Shown here: piece by piece, positions 1 through 13,300 of the stretch | Numbering within the stretch: the first letter of the stretch is position 1 | How the letters are laid out: the number at the start of each line of letters is the position of its first letter | Source: Megalonaias nervosa | Lineage: Eukaryota > Mollusca > Bivalvia > Unionida > Unionidae | Direction of reading: 5' to 3' | NCBI GenBank assembly: GCA_016617855.1 | Contig: JAECUM010004993.1 | Coordinates: 34,589-98,588, forward strand | Length of the DNA stretch: 64,000 nucleotides | Program-made: the position numbers and the translations under genes | The notes under the pieces: model-generated | What the model was told of the DNA's origin: nothing | The model's database searches: none | The model's input: only the letters and a program-made list of their open reading frames with translations

Positions 1-148
1 TCTTGGTCGGCTTCCCAGTTGGTTCCATTGATGTTTCCAGGGTCAAGCTAGACTTGAATTTTAGGGAGAAGTGACTTCTCCTTTTGGACAGAGCAGGGAG
101 AAGTGAGAGCTCAACAGGGAGAAGTGGACACGAAGCAAGGAACGCAAT

Positions 149-186
149 GTGTGTGTGTGTGTGCGCGCGCGCGCGTGCGTGCGTGC
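149..186. repeat. Compound GT / GC microsatellite
   Basis: Alternating GT dinucleotides change to GC dinucleotides and then to a GTGC run. Just upstream (about 60-130) the motif GGGAGAAGTG recurs several times. Confidence 0.85.
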
Positions 187-1515
187 CCGCCCTCTATTTC
201 CAAGTATTCATATTTGCATTTAACATTGGATTTAAGCAATACTTTATTTTCTAGTAGAAAATTTTCTTAGTCGTTTTGGCCATATGACTCTAAAAGAGAA
301 TAATGGAAACTGCATTGTAACAAAATTTAACTGAGTAACTAGATTACATTGTTGTAATTGCAAGTTGGTAAAACTGCTTAATCAACTACCTTAATCAATT
401 TTTTAAATATATTTTTGCATTTTTTATATACTTTTTAAAAGTTAACAATAACGGCACTTTCAAAGATTTCTAAACGCATTTGACACAACCCCTGTACCAT
501 GTACATGAGGGCAAATGCACACATGTCCTCATTTCTTTGTTGCGGATAAAACATTACTGTAACTATTCATACATATCACACTAAAATGCATAAAATTACA
601 GACATGGCTCATTTATAGTTGGTATATGAACTAAACCCCTCTTTCCAACCGAATCAACACCGACGTGAGTGCATCTATTTTTAGAAGGAGGGGTTTTCGT
701 AATGTAATCACTCACTTTAGGCTATATAGCTTCATTACAGCAGTCCATGATAGGATTGCAAATTTATGGTTTATTTATTTGTCTGCGTACTTGTATTAAT
801 TTTAGGCATTGATTAAATATTATCTACTTCGCAGCTTTTTTCCGTACTGTCTCAAATACGAGTCACGTCAGAAAACAATTTTGACCTTACAACGCTTCTC
901 TGCGAATTCCACAACATAGCATCTTCTCATACGTTTCTCACCTATATAATTGCATTTTAAAGTTAAATCTTAAATAACATAATACCTAGGCTTTGTTTTC
1001 TATGAATGTTATATTTTTCTGAATATATTTACTTGATGATTTAGGAAAACAGACAATCAAATAAACTGGTACTTCCCAGACATAGCGATGTCCGCCATTT
1101 TCTCCCCCGTTACTGGTACACTTACAGTTTCAAACTAATTTTATGATGAAATAGTGTACAAGAGGCAGTTAAAATATCCAGATCACCGATTTTATTCTTA
1201 AAACACAAATTGCTATATACATACTATTGCTAAAGTTTTGAAACACAAGTTTGTATGATTTTATCATCAAAGGATAACATGTGTAAATTGGGTAGTGATA
1301 GGGGCCTTAATTGCCAACTCGGGAAATGGTTAATGGTCAATCAGCTATCAAAACACATGCCTGTGAATGTGCAAAAATTTGTTTGTCAGCGTAATTGATA
1401 TCAAAACTAGACTTACCTACTGATGGCTTGAAGAATACCGTTTGCTACAAAACAATACTAGAATAAACCTGATAAACCTGCCTAAGTCGAGGGGACATCT
1501 CAAAGGTATGATTTG

Positions 1516-1740
1516 TCAATGTACCTCTAAAAATATCACAAGGCAAAGTCGTTTTCGCTTTCCTAACGGAAGAAGGCAAAGTTTACATATTTTAGGCGAC
1601 TTAATCGCCCACTTCGGCTGGTAGCGTGACCCCTGGTTTCTCAAAAGGTTTAGATATTGGTTGCATGTTTTGACTAATTTGCTGATATGATTTTGCCATG
1701 TTAAGTGTTGATCGAATAACATTCCCCGAAATTTAGCTAT
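1516..1740 (-). pseudogene. LINE reverse-transcriptase fragment
   Basis: On the minus strand the peptide MLFDQHLTWQNHISKLVK followed by NQYLNLLRN matches the conserved tail of non-LTR retrotransposon reverse transcriptases (a segment of the form LTWxxHI...LNLLR). Only about 70 codons remain, with no recognisable catalytic YADD or endonuclease segment nearby. It is a truncated relic in the DNA upstream of the visible DBR1 exons. Confidence 0.5.
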
Positions 1741-2010
1741 TTTAATAAGGGTGATTGGTGTATTTTATTTGTTATTCACTTGGAGCAAAAAAATTAACTT
1801 TTTATTTTATGCTCAAAATTATTGGTTAGCAATATGTATAAAAGATGGAAGCTACTTTCTTACTGCATCCCTTACAGTTATTTCCAGCAGTATACCGCTT
1901 ATGTTCTGCTCTGTTTTGTGTATATTCATACAGAAGATACAAGCAATTACATAATTCACCTTCCTAAGTCAAGGTTAAAAAATAATAATGATAAAAGTAT
2001 TTTCACATTG

Positions 2011-2074
2011 TTGGATCAAACTTGGTTTGTCTGCATCTTGAGGCAGCTGTGCTTACCACTAGGCCAAGCAGTTA
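2011..2074 (-). repeat. tRNA-derived SINE head, relic
   Basis: Read on the minus strand this has an A-box-like TGGCCTAGTGGTAAGC and a B-box-like GTTTGATCC at tRNA-like spacing. It resembles the head of the intact SINE at 61384. No cloverleaf acceptor stem can be formed, so I call it a SINE remnant rather than a tRNA gene. Confidence 0.45.
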
Positions 2075-3194
2075 TTTAAAATTGGCAAATTATCAGAATT
2101 AAGTTTCTTACAAAATTCAGTATTTAATGGGATATCATAAACAGAAATGCCTTATTACATTCATACTGTTTTACAATACAGCTAAATTAAATATTTGTTG
2201 CTATTCAGGGTCCAATAATTTTCAGAATCAGATGTCAACTTGGTGGAGCTACCAGGTAAATTACTAGCTACCCAGCTTAACTTTTGTAGCCTAGAGAAGG
2301 CTCCTTGATATAAAATTGTTAGTTTTGAGACTTCTTTTCTTTGACATAAGTGAATGTAGTATCCATTACCACCCACACAATATGTTTTTGGTAGTGTACT
2401 GGAGTCAGCTTGTTATAACTTCATCATATGGTAGCCCAGACCTTATATTCTCCGACCTGTTAACTCTCATGATTTTGGCGTGAATTTCACGACTCTCATT
2501 AGTGATTCACGAATTCACGCTGCATGCAAAAAAAATCATGAATTTACAATTTCTCAATCAGCTTAAATCATGAATATCATAAATTTTATCCCGTTAAGTG
2601 CTAGTCAAAATAGCAGCAGTGGTCACTGATACACATAACGGTCCAGTATTGCTAGTTGCGCTGTTAGTGGAACTATATCCGATTATTACAGTTTGCCCAG
2701 TAACAAGCATTTATAAAGTATAAAATATAACCTATATTAAGAACAGAAGTTTTACAAATACTCGTGAAGAAAACCAGGGCCCAACTGATTTGGGTTTTTT
2801 TTAAATGGCACATGTACATACTCGTAGCAACTGTAATTTTCTTTAAATACACACCAAATAAAGACAACATTTTTGAGTGTAGGAAGATTTTAGATATTGA
2901 AAGATTAGCATATGTCGTAATTTGCATGAGTTCATATTTTTCCCCGCATGCAGACACCACTGATTGTTAATTGTTTGACGTTTCATCTTATGGATTAATA
3001 CCATTTCAAAATTAAGCTACACAAAAGTTAAAATATTTTCACCTCCACGGGAAAAGGTTTGTATTATAAAAAGTGAAATATAGATTGGAGTACACAACAA
3101 ATTGGCCTTGCATTCAGCCATCAAACATCGATGTACATTGTGCTTTTCGTACAGTAGTATGATGCAAATTTTAGAATTGGGAATGTGCACAGAG

Positions 3195-3294
3195 GCTCAT
3201 CATTGCTTACAATTTACATGTCATACATGTACTATTTAATAATATTATTATATAGTACATATATGACAGATAAATTGTAAGCAACGATATGAGC
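3195..3294. repeat. 100-bp near-perfect palindrome (fold-back or MITE-like hairpin)
   Basis: The left arm 3195-3235 starts GCTCATCATTGCTTACAATT and the right arm 3252-3294 is its reverse complement with a few mismatches and a 2-base gap. The centre, AATAATATTATT, is itself palindromic, so the hairpin is nearly continuous. It lies beside a hAT-like coding fragment and could be a small fold-back element or a terminal piece of that element. Confidence 0.8.
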
Positions 3295-3309
3295 CCCTGG
3301 GGGCATGTG

Positions 3310-3513
3310 GCAGAACGATGTAAAAAAGAACACAGCTGGCAAAAAGCACATAGATCTTGGAAAAATGAAGAGCACCCAGCAGATATCAGCTTGGGAATAC
3401 CTGAAGCCACCTACTCAAGTCCTGCAAGCTACGCAAGCAAAGCTGAAGCATTGTTTGTGAATTTTCTTGTTGAACATAGCCTGCCTTTCTCAGTTGGAGA
3501 TCAGCAACAGTGA
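3310..3513 (+). pseudogene. hAT-transposase-like N-terminal fragment
   Basis: The frame encodes HPADISLGIPEATYSSPASY followed by SKAEALFVNFLVEHSLPFSV. The AEALFxNFxVEHxLPF string is typical of the N-terminal region of the domesticated hAT / KIAA1586-ZNF862-like family. The frame stops at 3511-3513 and neither a zinc finger nor a catalytic region follows, so it is a fragment. A minus-strand C-terminal piece that may belong to the same family lies at 5330-6263. Confidence 0.4.
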
Positions 3514-3928
3514 CAGTGAAAGAGTATTTCCTATTGTAAGGAGAAATAAGACAAACTTTAGAGCCTTCTTAGGTGCGGAAAGTTAGCAACAATTTTAGTC
3601 ACCAAGATTAAAATGCAGGCAAGAAGCCTGAACTGTTTTGAAAACAAATTTACCATAGCCTGATGGAGGAATCTCAAGTCTGCCACAGCATCATATCATG
3701 TCAAATAGCATGAAATTTGTGTATATCAGTAAATTTGGCTGCAAATAAATCAGTGTAAATATTTTTTATGTTTATTTGGTTATTTTCATACAATGTAGCA
3801 CTGACCATCAAAGTGGATCGAGCTAGTGTCATGGTATAATTTTTCACTAATTGTGTTAAAAAAAATTCACTAATTTTTATCCCTCTTTTCACTAATTGTG
3901 AGTCTGGAGGGTTGGCAGCTCTGTGTTC

Positions 3929-4140
3929 TGGTAGCCCATACTGAATATTTTGGTAGCCAAAACTCTGTATTCTGGTAGACCATGCTGAATATTTTGGTAG
4001 CTCAGACTCTGTATTCTGGTAGACCATACTGAATATTTTGGTAGCCCATACAATCTATTCTGGTAACCCATACTGTAATTTTGGTAGCCCAGACTCTGTA
4101 TTCTGGTAACCTGATCCCAGCATTTTAGTAGATCCTGGCC
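3929..4140. repeat. 22-bp tandem array, about ten units
   Basis: Units begin GGTAGCCCATACTG and alternate between two versions ending GAATATTTT and TCTGTATTCT, giving a 44-bp higher-order period. The array ends about 160 bases before a DBR1 exon. The minus-strand frame across it is a by-product. Confidence 0.8.
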
Positions 4141-4299
4141 TTGACTATTGCTATTTCAGATTTTTATTTATTTATTTTGTTTTTTAGCATTTTTGAAGAA
4201 GAAACATTACATTATTCAATATCTTATTCTGTTTACTGAAGAATTAAACAAAGTTTTGCAATAACTTTACTTATAACTAAAACTATGCCTTTTTTTCAG

Positions 4300-4371
4300 C
4301 CATCTGATGATGCAAAGACAACAAAATTTTTGTCCCTGGACAAGTGTCTACCGCGAAAACATTTCCTTCAG
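4300..4371 (+). CDS. DBR1: DBR1 internal exon (24 codons, phase 0-0)
   Basis: A pyrimidine-rich acceptor (ttttttcag) ends at 4299 and the donor gtaagt starts at 4372. The 72 bases are exactly 24 codons and read PSDDAKTTKFLSLDKCLPRK followed by HFLQ. The KFLSLDKCLP stretch is a hallmark of DBR1 just after the catalytic fold. The exon is too short to stand out as an open frame and is recognised only by homology and splice sites. Confidence 0.9.
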
Positions 4372-7300
4372 GTAAGTAAAACTTAATCAGTCAAATAGAC
4401 ATTATTGCAGGTTAATACAATCAGCTCTGAAATGTGCCTGTTGCACCAGGTGCCCTGTTTGTAAGGTAGGGCTGTGACACAGTTGTTTATATTAGCTTGT
4501 GATATTGAAATTTTGTATAATGACAATAATGTAAACTGGGCATGAACCAATATAGGTACTGACATACTTTCATATTGATGATAAATACCTTTGTTATTAT
4601 ATGTGATAGATTGAGATGGGCATTCTTCGATAGTGCTATTGTAGATTGATGGTGTTGTTATTGAAATTAAATGTGAATGATTGGAGAAAATTATGTTGTT
4701 AACAATACTTTAAAGTAAGAAAATGAAATCAGTGAGTTTCTGACCTTTACGGGAGCTGCATAATTGACAGCATCACAAGTCAATGACAGTAGTGTAATTC
4801 TATTCCAATATAGTCACTATCAGTTACCAACTTAATCCACACACAGTTAACTTTGGTTCCGAATTCACTTATAAAGTAAATAGTTAAAGAATATACATTC
4901 ACAACATAAATTGTTTAGTTTTAGTGGCTTGGTGTGAGGAAAAGCCTTCAACTATAGCATGGCTAGATCACATGACTTAATGGTCATCTAGAAAAAGAAA
5001 CTGATAGAAATCCAAGCTAAGCTGGCCTCTAGAAGACAAACATGTGGTTATTAATTTGTTTTGGGCAAGAATAAGCAAAAGCACCAATGGTATACAAATA
5101 AGCAAAACTCTAACAAGGAAATATTGTGATATTCAAATATTTCTTTCACAACTCAGAGAATATCAGTGATGGTTTTCAAGTCCATGATTTAGCATCATGC
5201 AGATGCATGGAATTGAAATATGTACTTGCCGATTAAAATGGAAATTTGACAATATCATGAGTTTCTGTTACAAGTAATATCAAGCTAGTCACTCTGTCTT
5301 CTTTTAATTGACTTCTTCCAACAGTTTTTATTCAGTGTTTGATCTGAAACCATTCTCAACCATAATGTTGGTTACAGGAATAGCCAATCTAATAATTGCA
5401 AGTTTTGCAAACTGCATAAAGATGTCACAATTATCTCTGACTGTTGCACATGAAGAATCAAAACTCAGATGGCCATGTACTTTGATTGTCAGTTTCACCT
5501 GCTGAAATTCATTTCTTAGTTCTGTTTCATTCATTACTGGCCCCTGCTTATACCATTTTGTCCAAAATAGTCTGCAAATTCTGTAAGGGCCTCATTGCTG
5601 TAATCGTGTGATGCAGCTCCTCAGTCAGGGAAATGGGGAAAAACTCAACAGAGTATTGAAATATGTGATGATTTCTATGTTGCTTTCTGGAAAATGTTTT
5701 ATGTGACTCTGAATGAATTCCTTTCTCATTAGCTTATGTGTTTGGATATTGATTTTTGTGTGGTTTGTTATTTTGATTTCCTCTATTTTCTATCAGTTGT
5801 GATTGTTGCTCTGAACTGACTTTCTGAAAAACCAAGATTAACTGCAAGATTGCTGTGTTCAAGGATTGTTGAAGTAACTATTGACTTTATAATATTCAAA
5901 TTGACTGACTCCTTTTGAAAAATTAAATTTAATCTGTTCATGACTGCCATATTGTCAGCTGCATCTTTGCAATGAAGGAAAACATCTGTACCTTTCACAC
6001 GAGTCCTTTGGCAGTGGTATAGTTCAATTGCTGGGCTTCTTCAAGCTCCTATGTTTCTTTTGAGATTTATCAGTTCTTCCAAGAAACTGCCATCTCACAG
6101 AACAATGCTGCTTAAGTCTTGCAGTCAGGTATGCAGTTCCTTTAATCACTGGTTCCTTGTTGCCAGATACTGATAGAACTTGTAGATTTGGTTTATTGTA
6201 GATTTGTTGAACTGATCTCCAGTTAGTTTTGATTAATTGGAGACGTTTTGTATAATTTTTCATGGACAGTGTGACTTGTACCTACTTGGTAATGGTAAAG
6301 TTGCTTGTATCACATACTTCTCCATGGCTTACCAACACATGGGTCATAACATACAGTGGAGGGCTATATAAGAAGCCACTATTCACATAATTGACTTTTC
6401 CTGAAAGATATAATCTAAAAGTCAAAGAGTTTTTAAAAAACCCAGAAAACTTTAATTGCTTATACCATATATACACAAAAGTGCAAGGACCCCTATCTTC
6501 CATTGCATCATGCATGACAGATCTTGGTCTGTGCAGTTTGCTAGTAAACGTTGTTGACTCTGATATGCTGGTGCATTATGCAATGGCAGATCAGTCTGTG
6601 TTGTTTGCAGCTGGATTTGACTTATACATGAGTATATACAATACCAGATTATGGAAAATACAATTAAACATTTTGTCATTTGATTAATTGTCACACCATT
6701 ACAAGACACCAAACATTATGATAGTACAGCGGTAATTATCACATTATTGACTAAGAATATTTCTCTTTCCTACCCCCCCCCCAACTAATGAAGCAAACTT
6801 GAACCTGAATGTTTTGTCTCATTACTAGGTGATAGATGTACCACATGACATTTCGAAGCCAATACAGCTAATGCTCGATCCAGAGTGGCTGGTGATTCTG
6901 AAATCAACAAATCATCTACTGAATCTGACCAAGACACCACACTATCTACCCGGCCCACGGTGTAATCAAAGGTATTTCATATAGTCCATGTTACACTAAT
7001 TGGCTCAGGGTGTAATCAAAGGTGTTTCATGTAGCCCATGTTCCACTATCTACCTGGCCCAGTATGTAATCAAATTTATTTCATGTAGCCCATGTTACAT
7101 TATTAGTCTATCACAGGGTGTAGAGGAAGGTATTTCATGTAGCCCATGTTACACTATCTACCTGGCAAAAGGGGTAATCAGAGGTATCTCATGTGAATTA
7201 TATTATGCTATCAGCCTGGCCAAGAGTGTAATCAAAGGTGCTTCATGTAGCCCATGTTACACAATCTACCTGGCCTATGGTGTAATGAAAGATATTGCAC

Positions 7301-10300
7301 AAATAATAAGCTTAAACACCCTGTTTTGGAGGGAAATATTAGTTGACGTGAAGGAAGTCCAAACCTTGCTTCACATGTGCTTCTTTTAATAATGATGTTT
7401 TTTGTGCTGAAATGAATACTTATGTACGCAAGTACGAGTTCACTACATCTTGAAACTGGGAAACCAGGAAGAAATAACATATTTTAGATGGTTGACTGCA
7501 TGCCCTTGACTGTGCCAGGAACAGGGATTGAATATGGGCCATGAGATATTTTAAAGTAAGCAGGTGACAACTGTACTATTCTGGCCCAGAAAAATATATT
7601 GAGGGAACTTTATAGGGGTGTCCTCTTCGATGCATAGTTGGTAAAAGAGAGATAAGACTAGTGAAGGATCAGTGGCCTGATTTAAAAAAAAACAACACAG
7701 GAAAGGAAATTAAAGGGAAAAATACAAGGATGCAATACCTGACTACATTAATTTGGTGTGTATGATGCATACTGATGTATAAAGAATATGCCAATTTTCA
7801 ACCCAGAATGAAGGGACAAAAAACCCTTGAAAAAATGATTCAATTTAATGATCAAGCCACAACAGAAAATCACTCTCAAAGTAGTCCAAAATTCTTCTAT
7901 TTATCCACATAGGCAAAATACAGTGGGTCCACCACATTCCTAAATGAGATGAAAGCCATGGGTGAAACCTCCAGCATATTGAGTCCATGGGTTATCAAGT
8001 GTGGCCCCAAATAATCATAGTTAACTCATTCATGGCTTATGGCTCAGAAATCATGCATGCAAGCAATAAATCAGTTGATCAGTTCATCAGCTTAAAGTGT
8101 ATTGATCAGTTCATCAGCTTAAAGTGTACTGGACGATGTAGTTTTTGCTCATAAAAATTTGCACATGTGCATAAATGAGACATATGTGTTAATACACAAG
8201 AAATATCCATTAAAGTCTACTCATAATGTGAATCAATATTTACAAGCACATACAATTGAATTATTTTCATCATGTACTGTATACAATATTCTTTATATAC
8301 AAAATGCATATTTAATAATGGCATGACAGCAATGAAAAAAAAATGGGGCTAATAGAATATATTGTCGGTTCTCACAATCTACTCAAGATATTAAAATGCT
8401 TTGTTAATCCGAGTGGCACAATCTGTACAAAATTCCTGAATTAGTCGGCAGTGTGCATTTGGAGTAGAATGTCTATTAGTCAGCAGTGTGCATTTGGAGT
8501 AGAATGTCTGCTTGAACTGATCAGGCCATGAACCAGTTGCCCATACTCATTTTTCAGCTTGTCGAGACAGGACAGAGCCCTGTAATTAGCAAAATGAACC
8601 TAGTTTTTAGGACATACACAAATTTTAAAAAAAGGCCTATTTAAATTGTAGTATAAAGGTAATGATGGTTACATATATTATATTACCATATTTTAGCTGG
8701 TGCCTAAGTTAGCAAGACAAAGTGCCTTGTGCCTACCACTGTAATGCTCAAAGTAAGCCAAAATCATGAATGAAGAAAATGCATGACAGCATGCTGTATT
8801 GATGAGCTGTATTGAGTCTTACATTTATTACACAGATCCTAGTAAAGAAAGTATGTAGTTCTGTATGAAGCATTAATTGTTCACATAAAGTGGACTAAAT
8901 TCAAGACCAATACAGTTGGTAAAGCTGCTCATATTATAAAGCTGAGTTAGTGTACAAATTCAGCATTCATAATAAAACTCCATGTACAGAGATGCTGCCA
9001 GGCCGCAGGATCACGGGTTTCTGGCAATAATGATTCAGAGTCACACAAGTTACCTGTTATTGACGTGATTTCTTGGACCCAATGCACAATTTTTCAAGTT
9101 TTTATTTCTTAATTAGGTTGATCAGATCATCTTTTTTGCCTTTATCCTATGTCTGTGGAGAACATTATTTGAAAACAAGCACCTTTATGATGGAGATCTG
9201 TTGGAGTATTGTAGAAACTGTAGGTATTCTGATTGAATTGTTTCCTGGAGGGGTATAGTAAACTGATCCATTGATCACCCATTAGGGAAATGTCTAAAGT
9301 GGCAGCATCTCTGTGTGTATAAAATAAAATAACAAGCATATACATGATTACATATGACTCATTCCAGCAAAAGCCACAGGCTTTACATACATCTCCCCAG
9401 TGATACTCATTTCAAAAGGCATGTAACATTGTTTGGTCAAGATTTTATGCTGTGAAAGGTTGCTATTTTCCACACCTTGGTTTTACCAAGCTACTCAAAG
9501 TTTCTCCCAAAAGACAGAAATTTGACTTTATCTTTTGCAACCATTGACAACATCAAAATTTTCATTAAAGGTAGGGATAGTAGAATGGTACAAAAACTTA
9601 TTCAGTTTTTTTAATCTTCACATAGGAAAGTTTTTTTCTTGATTAAAGAGCTTAATACTTGACTAAAATGGATGAAAACCAGAGTTTTATTCAGTTTTTT
9701 AAGTCTTGACTTACGAGAGTTTCTCTTCTTGATAAAGGAGGTTAGTAATCGACTAAATTGGACAAAAACCAGAGTATTATTTAAAAGAAGTTGCATTGTT
9801 ATGACTAATCTTATGAGTTGAATGACAGCTGAAATGTTCAGTGACGAAAGATTGTATCTTACAAAGTTGGAAGAAAGATATTTCAAAGAACTCATTTTGA
9901 GAATGAAAGTGAAACTGGACTGATTTTTAGGACTGAAAACTGTAGGAATGCATACATTTTCATTTCCCTGTGAGTTTTGACTGAATATTCTTCGAGAAGA
10001 TGATATGATTTTATATTCATGATTTGTACCATATAATCTATCAAGTAAATATTTTAGGTTGTCTTGTCAGAGTAATGTAATCTGTCAACTAACTATTCTA
10101 GGTTGTCTTGTCAGAATGATTTAAACTGTCTGCTAAGTATTCTACATTGTATTTTAGTGTAATCTTTCAACTAAATATTCTTGGTTGTCTTCTCAGAGGA
10201 CTATAATCTATCACTCTATCACTTAGATATTCTGGGTTGTCTTAGCAGAGCAATTTAATCTGTCAACTAAATATCCTAGGCTGTCTTATCATTAACATAA

Positions 10301-13300
10301 TTTTAATCTGTCAACTAAATATCCTAGGCTGTCTTATCATTAACATAATCTGTCAACTAAATATTCTAAGCTTCTTCATGCTAATATAATCTGTCAACTA
10401 AATAATCTAGGTTGCCTTTGTTTAAATACCACAGGTATTTGTGATGACAAAAGTTTTATTAATGTTCTCAGATCCACATATATATTAATATTGTCCCCAT
10501 TCTAACACAATGAGACATTGCTGTACCAATATTGTGAAAAACTGTCGTGCGGCTGACATATCATGACATTAATTTTCATTACGCCAAAAGCCACTTCCTT
10601 TGACGATAGTATTCTGTCGACAAGAATGCCACCAATTTTTAGTCTTAGGCAACTAGATGGTGTGTTTAATTTAAATGTGTAAATGTGTAAATATGTAAAT
10701 GTGTAAATATGTAGATGTGTAAATGTGTAAATATGTAAATGTGTAAATATGTAGATGTGTAAATGTGTAAATATGTAAATGTGTAAATATGTAAATGTGT
10801 AAATATGTAAATGTGTAAATATGGAAATGTGTAAATATGTAAATATGTAAATATGTAAATGTGTAAATATGTAAATGTGTAAATATGTAAATGTGTAAAT
10901 ATGTAAATATGTAAATGTGTAAATATGTAAATGTGTAAATATGTAAATATGTAAATGTGTAAATATGCTAGAATCAGATTTTTGAGCTAATATGTATTAA
11001 GTAGTAAGATCTTCATTTTCCATCATCTGCGATTTAGTCAGCGATTTGTCCTTGGATGCAGAGTAACATCTGAGGTAAATTTTGGTTTAAAATTACAGAA
11101 ACATTTAAAAGCTTTGTAGAAGTGTAGCAAAATCCTTACTTGGCAAATATTAACCTTTCAACCTATTGATTTAACCGTATGTCACAAGATGTTTTTGGGT
11201 GTATCAGCTCCAGTTGCACAAGTGGTAGAGCACCTGTCTAGAATTAGTGAGGTACTTAATACAAGCACAGAATGACTATGAATTTGAACCACATTAATAT
11301 TTGGTGGCAGTGGTACGATCACGCAGCATAGGAGTGTCATATTTGAATGTGGTTGGATGTTCAGCTTTTAGTAGGTAGGACCGACTGATCATGGATAATG
11401 AAGATACAGGGACATGCCTTTGAAAAGCAGGGGAAATATTTCACAGAAATTGGTTCAGTGCATAGATTTTGATAGCTGTGGTCATAGAGCGCCTGTCTAG
11501 GTTTAGAGAGGTACATGATTTGAGTTCCAGTCTAAAAATCACACATGATTTGTATTGTTCAGTATGTAAATGTTGTTTACTGACAATCCACATGTTGGCT
11601 TCAAAATGTTACGTAATTTTACTGATGTTCTACATGTGGGCATCCTATGTTTTGCCAAGATCTATTTGAGACCTGCAGTTACTTGTCAAATTGGCAATTG
11701 TTTATTTACAAATGCGTAGTATCATAACAGAGGGACAATAAGCTTCTTCTTGTCATAAAACACTGTTGTGATAGGCATGGAATATATGCAGAATTCATCA
11801 GGCTTTAGGTTTGTATGCCACAGAACTTAGTGCATACAGTAAAGGATAATCATAGAATACATTGGTGGGTAATTAACAGATGAAGTGGTTATGTAAATCT
11901 TTAAGCTGAAATTATACTTTATTTTAAAAAATTGCAGTGGAGTCCATGGCAAGACTGCATTATATCTGGTATTATTTAAGAATGAAGGGTCCCATAGTGA
12001 TGGAATACTGTAAAACTTTCATTTTTATATACATCGATCCGGTCTATAAAATCACTTGTATGTAGAACAAAAGTACCACTTAATCATGTATATGACCTGA
12101 TGCATTTCAGAGTTACTGCAGCTGATGGCCATTAGGGGCTTTAGGTCAGTTTTTGTTTCTATTACCCAAGGTATGATAAAATTTTAACGCATTCATTTCG
12201 GATTGTTTGTTTTTCAGATATGACTTCACAGTGAGTGATGAGGACATAGATGCCATCTATAAAGATTTTGGTGGTAATCTATTACTTCCAGAAAATTTTG
12301 AGATAACTGTACCAGTCTATGATCCTGCAAACTCCACAAACAAGGCTGCTCCACCCCCTCAAACCAATATTAATGAACAGACTACTCTTTTGTGTACCAT
12401 GTTGGACATTACAGACCCAAATGCAGTTTTTCTTGGCAAGGACTCTCGTTATAAAATTCCAGAGAGTTTTGGTGAGCCATTTGAAGTAAAACAAGACGAG
12501 GATATTGATGATGGTATTGATGAAGATTATGAAAGTGAAATGAGTTTTGTTTCTTTCTCAGAGAGTGAACAAAACTCCAGCTTTCTATCAGCAGGGAATG
12601 ATAGCTTGTCATCCACTGCCAATGACAGTATTGTTTCAGCTGGAAATCATGATGAGATTTCATTAGGGGATGATGATGAAGTAGATGATGACATGGTTGG
12701 TGAGATGGCAGCTGAAGGGAGTGATAAGATTGATGTTACAGAAGATGATGAAGATGATGAACTTCAAGCAATACTTTCTGCCCAGAAAGACTTGAGAATG
12801 AAATTGGAATCAGCAAAATCATCAGATATGGATTTTAAATCATCTGGTGACATTGAAATGCTGCACAAAGGTTGCATAAAGAATGCTCACAAGAAATTAA
12901 ACTTTCCGAAAAACCTTTCTGCATCTAGTTCCTCTGAAACAGAAGTGATTGCCGTAAAAGAATCAGGGTCCCATAGCTCCTCTCTGTCTAATACCAGTAT
13001 GGAAATGAAATTCTTAGAAATTAGTGTAGAGGAGGATGAAGATGAATTGCAAGAAATTCTAAAAGTTCAAAGAGAAGAAAAACTGAAAGAGTCTCAGACT
13101 AACAAAATACAAAGTGACACCCAGGAGGCTTCTATGTTTGGAGATACAGGTGAAGATTTGAATGACAATAGTGGTCTTGTATTTGACCAGTCTGTCAGTG
13201 ATTTTCAAAAAGAACTTGAACATCTGAAACCTGTGCACCAGTCCAGTCCTGCAGTTAATATGGGAGAGCGCACAGATGTCTCAAAGAAACTAGGTGTTGC

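Noticed and set aside
7000..7389. 129-codon plus-strand open frame with repeated SCSPCYTIYLA
   Set aside because: It is an off-frame reading of the duplicated DBR1 exon/intron boundary.
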